DNA of 64,000 bases from Turritopsis dohrnii. Its lineage: Eukaryota; Cnidaria; Hydrozoa; Anthoathecata; Oceaniidae. Below are positions 1-11,083 of this stretch, piece after piece. Location of the stretch: contig BQMF02000175.1 in NCBI GenBank assembly GCA_027922465.2, positions 434,001 to 498,000 on the forward strand. The letters run 5' to 3'. Within the stretch, counting starts at the first letter, position 1. Each line of letters begins with the position of its first letter. The translations under genes and the position numbers were made by a program. The notes under the pieces were generated by a model. It saw only the letters and a program-made list of their open reading frames with translations. It did not search any database and was not told where the DNA came from.

Positions 1-1232
1 GTTAATGTTGTGGTACTTTTAAATAGATGTTTTAAAGCTCAGTTCAGACCTTCCTATTGCCTTAAGGCTTTCAAAGATCTAGTTCAAAAAGGCAGTTATT
101 TGTTCGAATTCATTTTTGGCTTCAAGTAATTATAATTAAAAAACCCCAGTTTTTTCGAAGAAACGCGTGCTTCTTTCCAACATAAACTTATAAAAAAACA
201 TATGTTATACACAGCTCACTCATGTATAATTCTTTTATCTTTTACATACGTCTTTTTATCAAATAAAAATAAATTAAAATAGTTGCCATAGTGATTAAAT
301 ACTCTGTATGTCTAGTTATAAATTCTATGCAAACTGAAAGCGCTTTTTCGCCGAATCCCCAATGTCAGAACGAAAAGAGCTTTGAGGTGGAAATCTAGCA
401 AGCTGAATATTGATCTAAAAGCGGTTTTTGATTTTATACGTAGTAAAAATGAACAGAACTTGAGTTATGATGTTAACTTTGAAAAAAATAAGCTGTAAAT
501 AATATGTGAAAATATCTTCAAAAATACAGTTTTAGGAAAAAAGAAAAAAACTATTTTTAGAGTCTTATGATTTGAAAACGCCAAAAAGTATAAGTGTGGC
601 TTCAGCCGTTTTGACAATGAAGCTTCAAATATAAAATACACAGCCTTTTTCTATTAACCTCAAGAAACTGTAATTATTATTATATTTCGAAATAATTTCG
701 ATATTTTCTGAAAGAGCAGATTCTTGGTTTTTCTACTTTGGTACAGAAATAAACAGTATTTACACTGAAATTAAGGATATAAAAAATCATGCTTTTTTGT
801 TTACTCACGAATGACTTACGAAAATGAAACATTTTCTGCTAGAAATATTTCGATAATAGAATTTTTCACATTGAGATTGAACTTAATTAGCTGGTTCTCA
901 TATTCAGTTGGAGATTAAAGATAGAGAAGTTATTTCGAAAGCAACCACAAGTGGAAACCGTCTGCCATAATTCTTTTTTTCTAAATTGCTCGGCACGATT
1001 TTGATAAGACGAATATTTTTTCAAGCCATTTCGAAAGGTTGAAATTATTTTAACTCACATTCGCACAGTAGAGAAAAAAAATTTATCGCTCGAAAAACAA
1101 AAATATTTAATGCGCATGCTCATTTTTTTTCTCCATCGAAATAATTCGAACAAAAGTGTGGTCGTGGAAATAGCGCTTAATAGGTTGAAAGAAAACATCG
1201 GTTAAAATTGAAAAGCGTCTGAGGCATTTTAA
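1..1232. other. AT-rich stretch without recognisable gene
   Basis: No open frame of useful length, no RNA gene and no clear inverted or tandem repeat was seen. Its right part probably includes the left flank and terminal repeat of the Tc1-like transposon that follows. I could not match a convincing terminal inverted repeat between 1020-1230 and 2430-2950, so the transposon boundary is left open. Confidence 0.4.
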
Positions 1233-2420
1233 TTAATGTCCAGAAGCTTTCCCACCACGTTCTACTACAAGTGGTAGCACTTTTTGAAGGTGGTTGATAT
1301 ATTTAGTGCATTTTTCCCAATCAACTCTTTCCTTCCAAAAATCATTCAGTCCTCCGACCAGCTCCTCCTTATTGGTTGGTTTAATTCTTGTGCGAATATA
1401 GTTTTTCAACTCATTCCACAGCATCTCAATCGGATTCAAGTCTGGACTTTCTGGCGGTGTTGGCCAATGATTAATTCCATTATTGAGCATGAAGTACTGA
1501 GCAAGTTTACCTTAAAGATAAAGTCAGTATAATTAAACGTTACAAAACACTATACTGTTCCTTTTTGTTTGAAAATTAACACATGCAAAACAATGATTTC
1601 TTACTGGTATGCTTAGGATCATTGTCTTGCTGAAAACGGTGACCATCCGGGTAAATATCCTTTATGAAGGGTAGCAATTCTGTTTTCAGTATTTCATTGA
1701 CGTAAAACTCCTTCCTCATTATACCGGAAAAAATTTTTAAGTTTGTTGGTCCACGTTTTGATATCCCTGCCCACACATGCACTTTATAGGGATGTTTAGG
1801 TTTTGGTTTTAGCTTTGGTTGCTGTCCTTTTTTCCTAAAAGAAATTCTCCCATGTCTGTCCAACATGATTGTTGACTCGTCTGTAAATATTACATTATCG
1901 AAATTTTCTTCATCTGCGATGCATTTAGAAGCAAATTCTAATCTTTTTATTTGGTTCGGTATCCGTATCAGTTGGCAGTATTTAGACCCTCTCATGGTCC
2001 ATCCCAACTTTTTCCGCGCTTTGCGAATCGTACTTGTTGAAAAGTTCATGTCGAATTTTTCATGAATGATTTTTTGCAAGCCTAAACGAATATAATTATG
2101 ATTATCATAAAATTTCAATTTGTAAGAACTCGAAAATGATGTTTTATGTACTTACTTGATGATGATAATTCATCATTATCTTCGTAACATTTGTCGATGA
2201 AATTTTTTATTTCACCAGTCACCTTCGGTATTCGTCCACTTTTTTTCTTCAGGTATGCTGTCCCACTTTCTTTAAATCTATTTATGTATTTACTGACAGT
2301 TTGACGAGTGACCGTGATGTCATCTTCGTCTCGTAGTATTTCCACTATTTCTGTTATTTTTTTGTTTTTCAAAAAAAGGTTTCCTATGCGTTTTCGGTGA
2401 TAATCATGTAAGTAAGGCAT
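1233..2420 (-). CDS. Tc1-like (DD34E) transposase, apparently intact, two introns
   Basis: Cut-and-paste transposase of the Tc1/mariner superfamily. Reading the minus strand, exons are 2420-2156, 2081-1605 and 1510-1233; introns of 74 and 94 nt have GTAAGT and GTAAGA donors and TTTAG and TTTAAG acceptors. The joined frame is 1020 nt (339 aa plus stop), the usual family length, with no internal stop. Residues 1-88 hold the helix-turn-helix DNA-binding region. The catalytic triad is visible: D156 in FTDES, D241 in FQQDNDPKHTS and E276 in SPDLNPIEMLW, with 34 residues between the second D and the E. Splicing is essential to the motif: the second intron falls inside the DPKHTS segment, so unspliced reading gives a premature stop. 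Terminal inverted repeats were not found, so mobility is unproven, but an unbroken frame suggests a young or recently active copy. Confidence 0.88.
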
Positions 2421-3207
2421 TTTTTCAGAAATACTGAAGCATAGCAGACATAAATTAGCTTTTCTATCGGAGACTTTTTAGATCAGGTAAATGGTTTTTC
2501 ATTTTTGAATAATATTCTTAAGAATTCTTTGAACACTATTTACGTAAAGGAAATCTAAGTGTGAAAATGTATTATGTTGAAACGTTATGATGAAATATCT
2601 TTCCAGAAGTACACCCAGCCGGTCTGTTTCTATTCCTGTTTCTACCCATTCATTCTATAGTGATATCAATGAATATTTCTGCTAAATTGCATGTTCCATG
2701 TGTCCAGGTGTCTTCACATATTTACTTAGTGCTTTGAAATCGGAAAAAGCAATATGTCTAAAAAAGGACTCATATTATTAAAGAAGCCAAACGTGGGCTG
2801 TCAATTTCAAACAATTCCTCAAAAGAATAAATTGGACATTATGACACTATTTACTTTCAGAAGTAGCGAAATCTTTCTTCTTCTTTTTTCGATGGAAAAT
2901 CTTTCTTCCATACGAAAATAATTTGTAAAACCAGGTGTTTTGTTTCAGTTTTTTTTTCTTTTCTTCATTTATTTATTTATTTTTGAGGAACCATCGTTAA
3001 TTCGAAACCAATCAAATACAAAACTTATTATTATTCTGTATTGTGGGGATAAAATAATTGTTCAGAATAAATTGAAACACCGTCACGATAGAATTTCAAT
3101 TAAACCGAACTTTCCGTTACAAATTATTCCTATAAATTTTCTCGAAACTTTTTATATTCATTTCGATCTTCAGATAAGCAAGTGATTCTCGGTTTTTCGA
3201 ATTTAAA
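2421..3207. other. Spacer between transposase and BEN-like gene
   Basis: AT-rich, T-tract-rich sequence. It probably contains the 5' flank of the minus-strand transposon and the promoter or 5' UTR of the plus-strand gene starting at 3208. No motif could be assigned. Confidence 0.35.
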
Positions 3208-5259
3208 ATGGCAGCAAGAAAACTTACCAAACAATTTCGACATGGTTTATTTTACTTTTCATCCGATAAAACTTTAATGACTTTAAGCACCAAATACATT
3301 AAAGAAAGTATTTATGAAGTAGGAAGTGAAGTCAGCCTGGTGCTCAATGGAAAAGGAGAAAAAGGGAAAATTATTGCCTTGAACGGTAAGTACTGATAGT
3401 GTTAATATTCTTGATCAGCTACATGTTTATTCATCTGTTAATTTCCGGTTAATTATTTGTAGACGACACATTCTAAATGAGAAGTCAATGGAATTTTTGG
3501 AAAATAATGCCTGCATGTTTGAAAAAGACGCAGATTTGAGCGATGAGAACGATGACAGTGAAGATGAGATACTGCTGCGAATAGCACAAAAAGGAAAAAG
3601 GAAAAGAAAGTTGAAGGAGAAAAGAACAAAGAAAACGGAACCCAAAACCAAAAATGTAGCGGTGACAAAAAAATTGGTAACTTGCGTTTTTTTATTCATC
3701 TACATGTTTATCACCCGATCGTATTAATTCATAATTTTTTTCATATAACAACGCTTCCTTATTATGTGTTCTAGGCTACAACGATCTGTTCTGTCACACC
3801 ACAACCATCGAAGCAGTTACGGCTGAATAAAATGGTGACAAAAGAGAGCGTAACGGCAAAAGAAAACATCGCGACAGAAGAGGGCGTGATGGCAAATGAA
3901 ACGGTAGTGACTCAAGAGGGCGTAATGGCAAAAGAAAACATCGTGACAGAAGAGGGCGTGATGGGAAATGAAAGGGTAGTGACTCAAGAGGGCGTAATGG
4001 CAAAAGAAAACATCGCGACAGAAGAAGGCGTGATGGCAAATGAAACGGTAGTGACTCAAGAGGGCGTAATGGCAAAAGAAAACATCGCGACAGAAGAGGA
4101 CGTGATGGCAAATAAAAGGGTGGGTGTAGTGGACAAAGGAGATGTAGCTCCAGAAGAGAGCATAATGGTGGGAGAAAATGAAGATTTGCTTCCCTCGACA
4201 ACGGAGCACACGGCTGACCTGATAGCGGCACTGTCATCAACATTTGATGAAAATAATGAAACCTCCGAGAGTGCACAAGTGGATTTCTCAATGTGGTCTG
4301 GCACAGAGGTGTGTTTTTTTTTTTAACATAAATTGTTCTTGAACTTTTCAGATCAACTAGTTTTTCAATGGTCTCAGCAACACAAATTCTTTTAAACAAA
4401 GAGCTGATTTAATTTAAAGGTTAATGCTTCATCAATAATTCATAAAAAAAATTTCAGCCTCAGCGAGAAAAAAAAAATTTTTCACAAAATTTTTGCCTTT
4501 GTGTACATTTCAATTTTTTTTAATGCTAATGTTTACATAAACTCATGATTTCACTTATTCTAGATTCAAACACAAGCACAAGCTCTGTTGTTGGTAATGG
4601 ACAAAATGGAAATTTTAGTCCAACAACAACAAGAACTTCAGACCCGACAGGAGGCTATCGAAGCTGGTCTTCAAGCGCAAATTGGGAATCAAGTCTTCAT
4701 TCAAGACCAACTCTGCAGGATCACATCGATGCTGGAGCAACTGTACGGAAAAGTTTCCTATATGGATGCACCAAGATTGATGTACAGTTCTCCACCCAAA
4801 AAATTTCAGCGACAGCCAAAAACTTCTACCACAGCCAAAAAATTAGATTATGTTGTAGAACCAAAATCGCCAAAACAACCTTCTCAGTCATCATTTATAT
4901 GCACTGGAGAAATAAGCCATGGCGAAAATGATTGCATACCAGTAAACGCTGAACCGTCACGTTCCGATGATGTAGAATTAAGCTTTTCGGAACTTACTAA
5001 AATTTCTTATCAGTCCTCATCAGTTCCTAACTTCGCCAAGAACTTGGCATTTAAAATATTTTCAGACGAGGAGCGCAAAGAATGCAACTGTTCAGGACTG
5101 AAAGGTAAGAAAAAGTTTAATGAAGAAAAGCTATGTAAACTGAAGGATTACGTGTTCAGTGTTTATGAAATGACGACGGCTGAAAGGGAATCGATGTGGT
5201 CAAAATGCAGAGATGCAATCAACGAAGCTTGCAGACGACCAAAAAAGATTAAATTATAA
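3208..5259 (+). CDS. Coiled-coil protein with BEN-like C-terminus and coding minisatellite; first splice junction out of frame
   Basis: Multi-exon gene. Proposed exons: 3208-3385 (donor GTAAGT), 3463-3676 (acceptor TTTGTAG, donor GTAACT), 3775-4308 (acceptor TTCTAG, donor GTGTGT) and 4564-5259 (acceptor ATTCTAG, stop at 5257). Exons 2-4 join in one frame. Exon 1 ends in phase 1 while the open frame of exon 2 needs phase 2, so the junction as read stops after about four codons; one missing base near 3471 would restore it. Exon 2 is acidic then very Lys/Arg-rich, probably a nuclear localisation signal. Exon 3 carries eight 12-residue repeats (EGVMAKENIATE and EGVMANETVVTQ types). Exon 4 begins with a Gln-rich coiled coil and ends with a segment, roughly the last 65 residues, having SGLKGKKK, MWSKCRDAIN and ACRR, which fits the BEN domain pattern found in chromatin-linked proteins. 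The BEN assignment is by pattern only. Function unknown. Confidence 0.55.
3844..4131 (+). repeat. 36-bp coding minisatellite (8 units)
   Basis: Eight consecutive 36-nt units encode alternating 12-residue motifs EGVMAKENIATE and EGVMANETVVTQ, so the higher-order period is 72 nt. Units differ by a few substitutions but keep the reading frame, as expected for a repeat inside an exon. Confidence 0.9.
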
Positions 5260-5833
5260 TGTTTTTATCTTTCTTGTAGTATATACTTTTTATGAATTAA
5301 AACAGATCATACAAATTAATTTTAGTGAATTCTACCCGAAACTATTAAGTTTGAGAAAAGTTCTTCGCATATGAAAGATATTTTTCACAATCAATACGAG
5401 ATACGTATTACAAAAATTTCATATGCATGAGCGACAGGTTGGGCGGTTATAGCGTCATATGAAATATTAAAATGTTATTGCATGTTTTTTTTACGTGATT
5501 ATAAAAAGATCAACACTACAGGTGTTTGGTTTAAAATTTTCGTTTCATTCATTTCGAAAAACGTCACGGGAATGTTGATCTTTGTGAAAAACGTCTTTTC
5601 AATTAGAAACATATTTCACCAAAGGAAAAAATTGTTAAACAGGGTTTTGAAAATTTTACTGCATGCAATTCCGTAATTGGTATATGCCTTACACGAATTT
5701 ACCTGACAACCCGTAAATTTACATGTGCAATCTCAGGTATTGCTTTACCGTATATTTTGTGCAATATGAGAGTAATTTTCAAACAAAATTAGAAAATCTC
5801 TTTTCAAATGGAAACTTAAACAAAATCATAAAC
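5260..5833. other. Intergenic, 3' of BEN-like gene
   Basis: Follows the stop at 5259 and likely begins with that gene's 3' UTR (AATTAAA near 5296 is a possible variant polyadenylation signal). The remainder is AT-rich with no recognised element. Confidence 0.35.
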
Positions 5834-7140
5834 TAAAAGGTCTCTTAACATTACGATCGTATAGTGAGCATGTGCACGATCCATCACATCATGTTACAAA
5901 GACAATTTTTCCCATAGTGTGTACATCATGGTGCAGGCCAGAACGTAATAATCACAGAAACATGAACAAAGATATGTTGTAAAATATACGTTCTTATAAT
6001 ACCATTATGTTTGGAATTTGTGAAGTGGGAAATTTTAAAAATGTTTTATTGCAGAATGTGTTTTATGTAGAACTCATGAAAATAAAATGAAGGATGAAGT
6101 TTTAATGAATGTCATAACGCATGCACATTCTTTTTTCTTCCTTCTTGAAGGGAAGTTGATTTCCTTTTCTCTTCGATGTGGAGAAAAGAAAAGAAATCCA
6201 AATAATAAATGAGCAAAGAATTCCTTGCAAATTGATAAAAGATTCAAAGCTTTACTTCTTTTTACTGAATGTTTTATTCTAACGAACGTTTCAAGCTCTT
6301 TCCCGCGCCATTCATTTGATGTAAATTTATTTGTTTACTTGTTGATTAAAAAGATCAACACGCCAGGTGTAAACTTTCAATGAAAGTTTCATTCATTTAA
6401 AAAGCATGTTACGCGCTTCTTTCTCGTGGAAAAAGGTAAAAAACAAGACTTCTTATCCGTTAGAATCTTAACCTTGTCCAAGCTTAAACCAAACACTCCT
6501 CGAAGAGGTTGATTTAAGTTAATGGCAAATACACTTCCAAGTAGTACTCTATGGCCTCCAGTTACTAACCATTGCGTGTGATCGCTTCCGAGATGTCAGG
6601 TGACACTGCTTCGATATCATTACCAACTTGATTAATATCCTGTTATGCCGGGACTTCAATAACGATGTAAAACACCGACAAAAATTTGTTTCCATCCCAC
6701 CCACTTTATTTTAAATTCAGACTTTTCGTTTCTACTTTTCTTTTTTTAATGACCTGCCTTATCGGAATAAATTTTTCGTCGGACAAAATTTCATCCAACG
6801 AAAAATCACATTTCAACAGTTTCATTTATTTTTGTCGAACAAAAGTTTCGTCGCTTCCAGAAAATTTCTTACTTTTTTAATTACGCTATATTTAAAAATT
6901 TTGAATTAATCTTAAAATAAATTTCTAAGAACTCCCTGATGCAAGAAGTTTTGTGAATATTCTTTAATGAATTAATTACAAGATTCTTATCTTCGTGTTT
7001 TCCAACCGGGGAAACACGACCGGATGTAACGAGTGTATATCGTGTCTTCCACGTTTCAGCGTGTTTGAAGACATCATGAACATCGTGGAAACGTGCGTGG
7101 CCGCCTCGTTACACGATCCACGATGTTAAGAGACCTTTTA
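5834..7140. mobile_element. Non-autonomous DNA transposon with TAAAAGGTCTCTTAACAT termini
   Basis: A perfect 18-bp inverted repeat bounds this 1.3-kb segment: TAAAAGGTCTCTTAACAT at 5834-5851 and its complement at 7123-7140. Similarity continues inward imperfectly (GATCGTATAGTGAG on the left against GATCGTGTAACGAG read from the right). The outer TA may be the target duplication. The interior has no long open frame, so this looks like a deletion derivative dependent on another element's transposase. Superfamily not assigned. Confidence 0.65.
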
Positions 7141-8718
7141 CCAGTACTGTAATATCGGCAGGAATTGATCCTTCTACTTGAAGACGATTCTGATGATATT
7201 TCACAATAGGAATCAAATGAAAATATTGAAAAACGTGAAAAATGTACTTTAGTTTCAAAGTTTTAGTTTATTTTCACTGATCAAAAAGTCACCCCTCCTC
7301 GCTCTGAATGAATATGAATGAATGATATTTACAAAAGGAATTACAAAAATGTTACATTAAAAAGACAATTTGACTGCAGACCGTCCCAATAGACAAATTA
7401 AAACAGAGGGGGGCACCAAAATAAATAAAAATACATTGATAGCAGGGTTCGAATTAACGTATCGCATTTCGCAATTCGCGATGCGTTTTTGAAAAACCAC
7501 GAAGCAAAAATCTCAAAATTCATTAAAATTGCGATGCAACATTTCTTTAATTTTTATGTCTAGTAATTCTTATTTCGTCAGGTTTCATTGAAATCATATC
7601 ATCATAGTGTGTATACTCGCCTGAAAGTCAAAATCTATAATGAAGCACTCCAACCCTTCTGTGAGCTGCGGATTTATCTGACCCAGCACAGATGTGCACT
7701 CACCTGCAGCAGCCTGTAAATAAGTTTTTTCCCTTGCCGGACACGATTATCATTTCATGTCGGACATGCTTTTCTAAGTCTCCTTTCCAGTGGTATCTGG
7801 GATCGTTCAGGAAAGTAAGATGATTGTTGCGCCGTAAAAATTAAAGGTGAGTGATTCATAATAAAACTTATGCACCCCCGGGGTGCATAAAATTTTAACA
7901 TTAACTTGACGGGGCCCATCAAGTTAATGCTAAATTGTTTTTGTTTGTCTCATGATATCATCTCGTTTCACACTTTCTACACTTTTTATATAAAATCAGG
8001 AGGAGAGCGACTTGCTTTTTCAATTCCTCAAATTATAAAAAGAAAACAAACAATTGTTTCATTGATGAATCTTTTAGCTATTCAAATATAGCTTAATCTT
8101 TCTGATTAATATGTTACCTGTAACTTGAAAATTTTAAACAGTAAACAAAATTAATAATTAACGAGTTTATATCCTGTATCTTATGATATTCATTCTGCAC
8201 ACTTTTTATTCCTAGCATGTTCTGCACACTTTTTATTCGCAGCATGTTAGAGTTCAAAATGGTCGATAGAAACAGCGATAAATTTCTGTCGGACATCATG
8301 TCCGGCAGTACAGGATCTCAGGTCGGACGTAGCGTATTTCTTGCCGGACAATATCCGATGCTTATTTACAGGCCTGTCACAGTGAGTTTTTTGCCTGTAT
8401 GTTGATCAAGATCGGTACATAGTACATACGGCTTGTAACGTATTTGTTAGGTAAAGAAGCAATAACGTCAGGGCTTTGAGTGTTAGCATGTAGACGGAGC
8501 GCTGCCCTTAATATATGCAATAGTTCATTCTTACTACAACAAAAACTACATCGCAAATTCATAAAAACGCATCGCAAAAGTGCAAAAATTTTAGCGCCTT
8601 CGGCGGGCTTTTCAGCTCGCTTCGCTCGCTATAAAATTGCGATACACTTTTGAAATCTTAATTCGAAACTTGGATAGACATAGCTATGTCATGATGATAG
8701 GATACCGTCTCTTTGTGT
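7141..8718. other. Gene-free stretch
   Basis: No supported gene. A short direct duplication (CTGCACACTTTTTATTC in two copies, about 8194-8245) and GC-richer islands near 8590-8640 are present. The whole looks like decayed repeat sequence. Confidence 0.4.
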
Positions 8719-9386
8719 CTAATTACGGACAGCCTTTGTAATTACGGACATCAAAATGTAAACAAACATTCTTGTCACGAAAATAGACATGTGTTCTTGC
8801 CAAGTTCACCACGTATAACTGAATAAAATGTTTTATGAAACAGAGCAATCCAATAGAGAGCAATTAGCAGCAACACTTGAAGAATAATGGACTATGAAAA
8901 TCATAATGGCCTATATTTCAATACTCAGTAAAAAGTGTCCTCCCCTACGATTGACGTACAAAAACTTTATTTATTTGACTTGTTTTATGATAATTAACTT
9001 TCTAAAAGCATGATCTAAAAACATTTTCATTCCTCAATTCATTTTTAAACATAAATTTTTGACCTGTCGATATTTCATAATACGGAGGTGGCCATTATTA
9101 TTTTTAACCGTAAATATGGCTACCATTGTACACACGGAGCTCATAAAAATATGCATGATTCTCAAGAGGGCGCAGTCTATTTTAAATCTTTAAAGTTTAG
9201 AAAAATAAATTCTAAATGGCATATTGGTAATTTTCTCTAGCGTTCAAATAAATTTAATTATCTCTCTCTGAAGTTTGTTTTATTACAGTTTGGTTGACAG
9301 TACGAGATGTGCCATGTTTTTAATTTACAGACGGTTGGAATTACGTTTTGATCGATGTCCGTAATTACGAAGGCTGTCCGTAATTA
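8719..9386. mobile_element. MITE-like element, CTAATTACGGACAGCC termini (copy 1)
   Basis: The left end at 8719 reads CTAATTACGGACAGCCTT and continues with a second TAATTACGGACAT block. The right end to 9386 is the inverted complement of both blocks, giving terminal inverted repeats over 30 bp long. The interior (about 670 bp element) lacks coding capacity. Diverged parts of the same family lie at 16901-17392 (same orientation), 18772-19115 (inverted) and 12838-12930, so it is a dispersed family. Confidence 0.75.
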
Positions 9387-10295
9387 GGCTGCTCGTAAGA
9401 AAATGTCTGGTTCCCGTTCTCCGACCGACCCTAAAAAATGTCTTACTTTGAGAGTCGGAGAGTCGGACACCCATTTTTCTTTTGTGCAGTGAGCACGTAA
9501 AAATAAAGCGGATTCTGGATTATTTCCCAAATTTATGACCCGATTTTCTTTCAAATCGTGCGTTTTCAAAATGGCGGATAAGCGTGCATGAAAGAAATCT
9601 TCGCTAAACTTCACTATTCATCTCATTTGCTTATATTGTGTGCAGTTCTGTTCCCGAAATCCCCGAACGAGCGTTTTTTAGAACGATGGCTGCCAAATAG
9701 ACATAACTTTTTTATGGAAAAATACCGTAAAGCGGGGTGACTTGAAACACCCGGGGTGACTTGAAACAGCGTCAAAAAAACGTTATTTCTCATGAAATAA
9801 TGAATGAAACTCAGAATTTTTTTCGGATTCCGTTCGGAGACTATCTAGCGCAACATTCGATAGAAAAATTTCATTAATCAAAGAAGTTCTTCGGAAGCTG
9901 AAGATGAACAAAGCGCCGAAAATCAGTACCCCTGTAAAATAGCACATCACGGCGATACAGCATATCGCCAAATATATATATATAATTTTTTTTACATTTG
10001 TAAAATAGAAAGGTCAAAGGGAGTAATTCCAGAATGTTATCAAAAAATATTAAAAATTGACAGAAATATATGCCATTGAAATGTTTCGTTTTTTTTCACT
10101 CGATACACTTCGTCTCTTCGATTATTGCATAAATATTCTTATCAATTATGATGCAATCGAATCATTGATGTGTGATAAAGTTCAGCCGATGGAGTTTCAA
10201 AGGTGGTATAAGTCATTTGGTAATTATTATAAGTTCAATTAATAGAAAGAGTTTTAATATCTAAGAATTGAACCTCAATAGACTCGTTTTACTAA

Positions 10296-10669
10296 GGGGG
10301 TGTTTATATGGAGGTGAGCTGGCCCGGTTAACCGGGCTGGCTCACTTAGCCGAGACAATTTCATCTCGCCTTTATATGGAAGCGGGCTGGCTCACCTTTG
10401 TATTTTTTTGTTTATCAAATAGTATGCACATGCTATGAAATTAGCCCGCTCAGCCGGGCTAGCCCGGTTGTGGATGTTTATATGGAAAATTTTCATCCCA
10501 CTGAAGCGAGATCTCGGCAAATTGAACCGAGATCTCGCTTAGGCGGGCTGGCTCGGTTTCCATATAAACACATTCGAATAAAAACATATGTTTCTTAATA
10601 TAAGCGAGATCTCGGCTAAGCGAGCCAGCCCGTTTAACCGGGCCAGCTCGCTTCCATATAAACACCCCC
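10296..10669. mobile_element. GC-rich palindromic MITE with TAA target duplication (PIF/Harbinger-like)
   Basis: A 374-bp element starts GGGGGTGTTTATATGGA and ends with the complementary CCATATAAACACCCCC. It is flanked by TAA at 10293-10295 and 10670-10672. Three-base TWA duplications are typical of PIF/Harbinger, hence that suggestion. Each arm contains self-complementary blocks (GGCCCGGTTAACCGGGC and GCGAGATCTCGG), and inner copies of TTTATATGG and CCATATAAAC suggest one copy nested in or fused with another. Base composition contrasts strongly with the AT-rich host. Confidence 0.8.
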
Positions 10670-10948
10670 TAAGTACCATAACTGAATACTAATAAGAATT
10701 CTGAACAAATCGGTGCTGCAATTATATCCTCCGTTCAAGGCTATGGGCACACCATACTTATTGTGAAATTGGCGATAGACGGGCTGCATGTTGTTACTTT
10801 TACAATTTAATACTTAACCTCGTTACCAGGGCTTCTTCTTGCCTTTTTGATATAATAGACGCCGTTTCATACTCCATATACATGTCATATGCAATGGCGC
10901 AATAAATTCGCGTAATCCAGATGAAATGATGAAGCGCTTGTGTGGAAG

Positions 10949-11083
10949 ATGGATCAATTTCTAAGTGACAGCTCTATCGAAATGGTAAAGGAAGTATGTC
11001 CTAAACTAAGAGAAGCACGAAAAAGAAAGTTGGATACTCTGAAACAGGAATTTTATTATGTTCAATTTACAAGTTTTAAGTAA
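10949..11083 (+). CDS. 44-codon open frame inside the CCGTAAAACGGGG element
   Basis: ATG at 10949 opens a 44-residue frame beginning MDQFLSDSSIEMVKEV, basic in the middle (REARKRK), ending at TAA 11081; a GTAAGT donor-like site overlaps the stop. The element copy at 57798 retains the same start (ATGGATCAATTTCTAAGTG) but is then frame-broken. It may be the surviving first exon of the parent transposon's protein. No homology recognised; not claimed to be expressed. Confidence 0.3.
   Translation: MDQFLSDSSIEMVKEVCPKLREARKRKLDTLKQEFYYVQFTSFK

Noticed and set aside
1284..1532. Plus-strand open frame of 82 codons
   Set aside because: Shadow of the minus-strand transposase exon 3.
2940..3185. Plus-strand 81-codon frame upstream of the BEN-like gene
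   Set aside because: Poly-T driven composition, no splice or homology support.
3794..4399. Minus-strand frames of 201 and 130 codons with repeated Leu/Phe/Arg motifs
   Set aside because: They are the complement of the coding minisatellite in the BEN-like gene and are open only because of the repeat.
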